This document shows positions 58,645 through 64,000 of a stretch of 64,000 nucleotides of DNA, piece by piece. Each line of letters starts with the position of its first letter. Position 1 is the stretch's first letter. The notes under the pieces were generated by a model. It was not told the origin of the DNA, did not search any database, and saw nothing but the letters and a program-made list of their open reading frames with translations. The translations under genes and the position numbers were made by a program. The DNA comes from Chiridota heheva (taxonomy: Eukaryota > Echinodermata > Holothuroidea > Apodida > Chiridotidae). Location of the stretch: positions 399,501 through 463,500 of the forward strand of contig JAIGNY010001629.1 in assembly GCA_020152595.1 (NCBI GenBank). Reading direction: 5' to 3'.

Positions 58645-59462
58645 TGTGATATATGTGTCAGATTTATAATGTTACTGGTTCGGCACATTTAGATTTAGTC
58701 TATTTATTTTCAGACTACATAAAGTATATGCAGTTTACAATGGCAATGTATTATGGCAGAAACATTATATATAAGCAAAGGCATACAGGATTATAGGCAC
58801 CATGTACATCACTTGTGTACTTGTGAGTCAATTATTAGAGTTATTAGTTTGAGACAAGAAAAAAAGCAACAAAGATAGCTGCCTCATCTAATGTCAAATG
58901 TCAGTAGCTAATGATAGATATTTTCCAGTTATCAAGAGAAAAAAAATGGTGGATAATCATACATTTAACCATATCTGATTACCTTTTTAGTCACCATTAA
59001 AAAATGTTGTTGGGGTAATCTATTATATTTACTTACCAATGCGATATATGTCAGATCTATAATGTTACTGGTTCAGTACATTTAGATTTAGTCTATTTAT
59101 TTTCAGACTACAAAAAGTATATGCAGTTTACAATGGCAATGTATTATGGCAGAAACATTATATATTAGCAAAGGCATACAGGATTATAGGCACCATGTAC
59201 ATTACATCACTTGTGTACTTGTGAGTGAATTATTAGAGTAATTTGTTTGAGACAAGAAAAATGGAACATAAATAGCTGCCTTATCTAATGTCAAATGTCA
59301 GTAGCTAATGATAGATATTTTCCATTTATCGATCAGGAAATAAAGAAAAAATGAAAATGGAAAAAAATGGTGGATAATCATACATTTAATTATATCTGAT
59401 TACCTTTTTAGACACCATTAAAATATGTTGTTGGGTTAATTTATTATATCTATTTACTAATG
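58645..59462. repeat. Tandem duplication of about 400 bp
   Basis: Copy 1 (about 58645-59040) and copy 2 (59041-59462) share TATAATGTTACTGGTTC, TGGCAATGTATTATGGCAGA, AAAGGCATACAGGATTATAG and GGTGGATAATCATACATTTA in order with few differences. Confidence 0.95.
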
Positions 59463-59465
59463 AAG

Positions 59466-60285
59466 TAGTGTTCACACTAAGGTTCAATCTTTTTTTTTGG
59501 GGTGGGGATGGGGTGGGGATGGGGTGGGGATGGGGTGGGGATGGGGTGGGGATGGGGTGGGGATGGGGTGGGGATGGGGTGGGGATGGGGTGGGGATGGG
59601 GTGGGGATGGGGTGGGGATGGGGTGGGGATGGGGTGGGGATGGGGTGGGGATGGGGTGGGGATGGGGTGGGGATGGGGTGGGGATGGGGTGGGGATGGGG
59701 TGGGGATGGGGTGGGGGATGGGGTGGGGATGGGGTGGGGACGGGGTGGGGATGGGGTGGGGATGGGGTGGGGATGGGGTGGGGATGGGGTGGGGATGGGG
59801 TGGGGATGGGGTGGGGATGGGGTGGGGATGGGGTGGGGATGGGGTGGGGATGGGGTGGGGATGGGGTGGGGATGGGGTGGGGATGGGGTGGGGATGGGGT
59901 GGGGATGGGGGATGGGGTGGGGTTGGGATGGGGTGGTGTTGGGATGGGGTGGTGTTGGGATGGGGTGGTGTTGGGATGGGGTGGTGTTGGGATGGGGTGG
60001 TGTTGGGATGGGGTGGTGTTGGGATGGGGTAAGGGGTGGGTGGGGTGGGGGAAGATTTTCCACCTTGTGTAATTTGGGGGGGAGAATTCATTTCTAAAAT
60101 ATACTAAAAGAGGCCAAAAATACCACACAAAATGCCCAAAATACCAAAGAATTGCCAACATTTGGCTGAAAGAATGCCAAAATTGGGCATTTTTCAGCCA
60201 AATTTTTTTAGCGGATTTCCCCCTTTTAATTATTGGGGGATGGGAATTTGATATGTGGAAATCCGCACCCTAATGTGAATACTGC
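59466..60285. mobile_element. Inverted-repeat element carrying a G-rich minisatellite
   Basis: Left AGTGTTCACACTAAGGTTCA and right CACCCTAATGTGAATACTG are inverted repeats of about 16-18 bp. Right interior has GCGGATTTCCCCC and a small inverted GGAAATCCGC. Most of the interior is the array at 59497-60040. No transposase. Confidence 0.65.
59497..60040. repeat. 11-bp G-rich minisatellite, then a 17-bp variant
   Basis: GGGGTGGGGAT is repeated about 37 times to about 59915, then GGATGGGGTGGTGTTGG about 7 times. Runs of four G at regular spacing on the plus strand would support G-quadruplexes. All six frames appear open but only as low-complexity Gly/Trp or Pro/His repeats. Confidence 0.97.
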
Positions 60286-60767
60286 AATTATGTGAATTGC
60301 ATGTCACCAAAAGAATACTCGATTTACCTGAAATAGCTTACCACAAATCTACAGATCAAAACAGGTAGGAGGGGGGGTGGGGGGGAGGACCACTTGCCAA
60401 AAATAATTGCGGCGAGTAGAAATATTATAATACAGCGGTACTCTTATTTACTCGCCAAGTTGTATAAATGATTAGGGAGTGACTTTTTTTGTATTTTTCC
60501 AACCCTGCTAGGTAGGGGGACTGATGTACCAGCAGCACCTCACTTGCCCTACTGTACATGGTACTCTGGAGGTCAGTTTACACTGAGGTGATTGACATCA
60601 TATTTTACACAAAATAAATTGTTTCATTAAACATCATGCTTGTACCCTCCTGTAGTCTACAGCATGGTATTACAATCAAGGTACATAAACCTACTCCAAT
60701 AATATAGCACAGCAATGAACTTTTTCTTCTTGCAAAGGCATATACAAACCTTTGATGTAGAATTCTT

Positions 60768-60960
60768 TCCAATTGTATCAAATTATTTCAAGAGACGTAC
60801 TGTAACTAATTTCCCATAGCATGGTATATAATTAGCTCAAAATACACAGAGCTGAAATTGTCTTTCCAATTGTATCAAATTATTTCAAGAGATGTACTGT
60901 ATCTAATTTCCCATAACATGGTTGAAATTAGCTCAAAATACACAGAGCTGAAATTGTCAT
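60768..60960. repeat. About 96-bp tandem duplication
   Basis: TTCCAATTGTATCAAATTAT, TTCAAGAGAxGTACTGTA and GCTCAAAATACACAGAGCTG occur twice in direct order. Confidence 0.93.
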
Positions 60961-61129
60961 ATTTATGTTCACGATGTAGTTTCCCAGACAACTGTCCACC
61001 CAAAATACATAAACAGTATGCAAACTGCAATATGACTGGTCTACTAATAAGTCCACAAATTATAGGATATTAATTCATGAGAAAGTGTATTTTCTCTTCA
61101 AGCAATCCCTTACAGAATTAGCTTGCAGC

Positions 61130-61385
61130 ATGCACATTTGCGACAAAGCTAACATTTTAAAATGCGCAACTCTGCAATCCTGTGCAAGCTAGCTAACACC
61201 TATTTTTTACTAGCTTCCACAAGCCTGCAAACACTTTCTCCAAGCCGGCGCAAGGAAGCTAACAATTATATTTTGCTAGTTTCCGCAAGCTAATTAATGT
61301 TAGTTTTCGCAAGCTAGTAATTGTTCCATATATACTAGCTTGAACAAACTAAATTTGTTGCAAGCATGCCGCAAGCTATTTAGTT
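61130..61385. repeat. Degenerate CGCAAGCTAGT repeats
   Basis: Eight or more short motifs GCAAGCTA/GCTAGTTTCCGCAAGCT in both orientations. Similar GCAAGCTT motifs border the 15699 element. Confidence 0.6.
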
Positions 61386-62146
61386 CTGTTAAGGGATGAA
61401 TTGCGCATCACATACCACCTTAATGATCGTTTAAAGTTCCATTAGAAAATACAACATAACATATTCTGAATTGGGGCTTTTTTTATATTTATAAATCTGA
61501 CTATTTTGTAAACTGAGCTCTCTAGAGAATTGAATAAATAATTATCACTATTTTATGATGTACCATGCAATTAGTCTTCCTCAATGACACCTACACATTA
61601 GGTCATAAAAGTACATCAAAATTCATCCACAGATTAATTTTCTTGTGGATGAAATCTGCCGTAGAGCAATAGAGAATCACCTAAAGCATGCATCATCATT
61701 GCGTTTATCCATGGAGGTATTATTTCGTACTTTAAAACTAACATTTGACCTGATAGACCCTATTCACTGAGTTACAGTACATCAGTTTTTAATAACCATA
61801 TGAAAAAAACTGGAAAATGATTTTAACGCTTTGAAGGCCAACAATTCCAAGTAAAATAAACAACAATTTCCGCCAATATTTTGGGCCTCTGGCTTTGCTT
61901 GTGGCAAAATGAATGGTTTTAATCGTTATTATAAATGCATTAACACACTGCAAGCAGGCATTATCTTACAAGCCTGTACGAGCTCAAATGTTTGCATACT
62001 TGAAATCTCTCATCTGTAAGAGTAACTGTTTTTTACCGTTTTTATGCAATTCAACGTGTTATTGGCAAGCCAAATTATTAGCCACCTATTCATGATCAGT
62101 CGTTGTCGTTTTATTGCTGACAAAAATAAGGAAAGATTTCAAAATT

Positions 62147-62262
62147 ACTAGTTGTTGTTGTTTGTTGATATTTGCTGCACCGTAACAGTCAGAGTCAAAT
62201 GTGCCAAGAGGGTATTAGAAATCTAAGGTGCTTGAGTTAGGGCAGTATGAGTAATAAAGAAG
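62147..62262 (-). mobile_element. LINE-like 3' tail, same subfamily as 47250
   Basis: TTGTTTGTTGATATTTGCTG, CACCGTAACAGTCAGAGTCA and AGAAATCTAAGGTGCTTGAG match 47252-47335. Confidence 0.6.
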
Positions 62263-64000
62263 TAATTCCTAGTTAAGCTAGTAACGGCGGTTGGTACCAG
62301 TGGAAGTCACAACAAAGAAAATGTGTAGGTCCATCTAAAGTCCTGCTCAATGCAAATACAAGCATCAGCAGTACATAGGTGAAGCATTTGTGTCACAGTT
62401 GAGCAGGAACCTACTGTACAGTGAAAGACTTTAATTTTCAACAGATCTTGATTCAAATCCAACTAAGAATGGTTCAAAATTGCATTTCCAAAATGTGTTT
62501 GTTAAATAATAAATTAATAAGAGTTTGATACACTGGGTGGAGCAGTCTTTAATAAAAAAAATATATAAAAAAATCTCTTTTAATTAAGGACTTTGAATGT
62601 ATTTTAGGTATGAACTTTTGAATGAACTAGTGATAAGCACTTGTTATTTTAAACAATTTTATTTCAATTAACTAATTATTTCTACATGGGAGGGTGACAC
62701 TTTGTTGTCCCACATGTACACCAGTGCATCACCAATATTGAGAAAATTGTCTTTTTTAAAGCAAATAAAACCTTTCAAATAAGGTAGATTTTGTACTATT
62801 ATTTTGAGGAAAAAAATGAATAATATATACCTAATATATTTATGCATATTTTGATATTCTAAAGGTTTCTTTTTACAACATTTTCAAAGTAAAATATTTA
62901 CATTGTGGAGAAAGATGAATAAATTTACTGTCAAGGGGGTAAAAATAACTGAGTACTTTTCATACCATTTTGGGTTATGTTTTTCCTTTGCAATAAAAAT
63001 ACTTTTAACAACTTTGTCGCGACGAAAACAGAATGCAATAAGTTAAGGCATTAAACTGAAAAATCCATTACGCCTAAAAAGTATATAATTTCAATCCTGG
63101 AAGAAGGAATTTTTTTTGCTAGTGACCATTTGAAAAACAATTGCCTCAGGTTATCAAGAATCTATATCTGTTCAATTATAAACCAATCTTGTTTTTGTGA
63201 GAAAAAGATATCCCTCCAGGTCAAAATGGTAGGTTTTTGAGTGAAGATTATATGCACTGACTATCATTACCACGATTGTTTTCACTTAAGTAGCAAGTAG
63301 AGACAGATAAAAGCTCACCAACATATTCAATAACGTATCAGGTATGAATATTTTCACACCAGTGTTCACGCATAATAAGCAAGGGTTGAAGCTATGTACC
63401 TTGTGGTCATGTATGTTGTTGAATGTTCATGTTAACTTTACGAAAGCAATCTAATGTAGTGTTTCATCCGAACTATGTATTTATATATATGCCCAAAGGT
63501 ATATGGACATGTAGCAATTTCTATAGGGTTAAAACTTAAATGCGAATATATTACAATCTGAGTTGATAAATTTCAGATGTCATGCAAAATTTGTGGTGTA
63601 CATGTATGCATGACTGGGCGAACAGCTTCAAATCTGTATGCTAAATTCTTTCTGAAATCGTAGTCACTGAAATTAATGGTGGGAAAGTGCTAAAATGTTA
63701 TTATTGGCTTTATGCCCCTTCCTCAAGAACAGTTTTTGCCCTGAAACTGTACAGTATGTAGCTCAAGAAAGAAAACTTAAATCGGTCAAGAATTTTAGAT
63801 CAAAAAAATACCCAAACCTGGAAATAGCTGGTAACAAGCCGATTTTTTCATGATAGGTCCATAATTTTGTGTAGAATAGCATAAAAGTCCCCGGAAATCC
63901 CTCTTGGGCTTTCCTGGAAATCCAAGATGGCGTCCAAAATAGACGCCATTCAAATTTTTTATCATAACTTTGCATCCAGAAAGGTTATAAATTTAAAAAA

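Larger units (their letters stand above)
49174..64000 (-). other. Upstream intron or flank of ABLIM; no exon found
   Basis: The missing first half of LIM2 should lie upstream on this strand. I searched for HPxC-type LIM codons next to a donor in the right phase and saw none. The stretch holds a 21-bp array, transposons and duplications listed separately. About 49660-50420, 50650-51340, 51590-52290, 53770-54400, 57450-58640, 60290-60760 and 61390-64000 contain nothing recognisable except a LINE-like tail near 62150. Confidence 0.7.

Noticed and set aside
59386..60161. Open frames of 176-225 codons rich in Pro/His or Gly/Trp
   Set aside because: Produced by the 11-bp G-rich array; no start context, splice signals or non-repeat coding flank.

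Overview
Eukaryotic, AT-rich, intron- and repeat-dominated DNA. It looks like one long stretch of an invertebrate animal genome. The echinoderm-like set of repeats (G-run-ended MITE, tRNA-derived SINEs, non-LTR retrotransposon tails, TTAA and 8-bp-duplication transposons) suggests a marine deuterostome such as an echinoderm, but the species cannot be fixed from the sequence. No bacterial operons, rRNA, CRISPR array or genuine tRNA gene was seen.

The only host gene I can support is on the minus strand: the middle of an actin-binding LIM protein (ABLIM/UNC-115 family). Nine short exons are scattered from 49173 down to 2629. In transcript order they encode the second half of LIM2, a possible 62-codon cassette, LIM3, LIM4 (split over three exons, including a 35-bp microexon), and a Ser/Pro-rich linker ending in a TPHFHNP motif. 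All splice phases match across the whole chain. The 5' end (LIM1, first half of LIM2) should lie beyond 64000 and the 3' end (including the villin headpiece) below position 1. One intron is about 31.5 kb.

Almost everything else is intronic or 5' intronic repeat DNA. Region by region: 1-2.6 kb has a CCGG-rich patch and a 29-bp array; 4.2-6.5 kb has a dispersed transposon copy, a G-run MITE and a LINE 3' end; 7-9.3 kb has 300-bp repeats and a 930-bp array of a 16-bp unit; 10.7-14.5 kb has degenerate tandem duplications; 15.7-19.2 kb has a MITE, a 23-bp array and a LINE tail; 20.3-23.8 kb is a 3.5-kb hAT-like element with a perfect 8-bp target duplication that has swallowed a LINE and a MITE; 24-32 kb has several MITEs, a SINE and a LINE end; 32.6-39.7 kb is a chain of minisatellites and a TA tract; 40.8-41.3 kb is a foldback MITE; 45-45.9 kb is a SINE split by a LINE and expanded into a 54-bp array; 49.3-60.3 kb holds a 21-bp array next to an exon, a THAP-like fragment, a SINE split by a hAT-like element, several TTAA-flanked elements (one with a broken transposase reading frame), and an 11-bp G-rich array inside an inverted-repeat element.

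The most interesting points are the phase-compatible cassette exon between LIM2 and LIM3, the three clear cases of nested transposition with readable target duplications, the group of TTAA-flanked (Kolobok/T2-like) elements, and the unusual number of unrelated minisatellites inside one gene.
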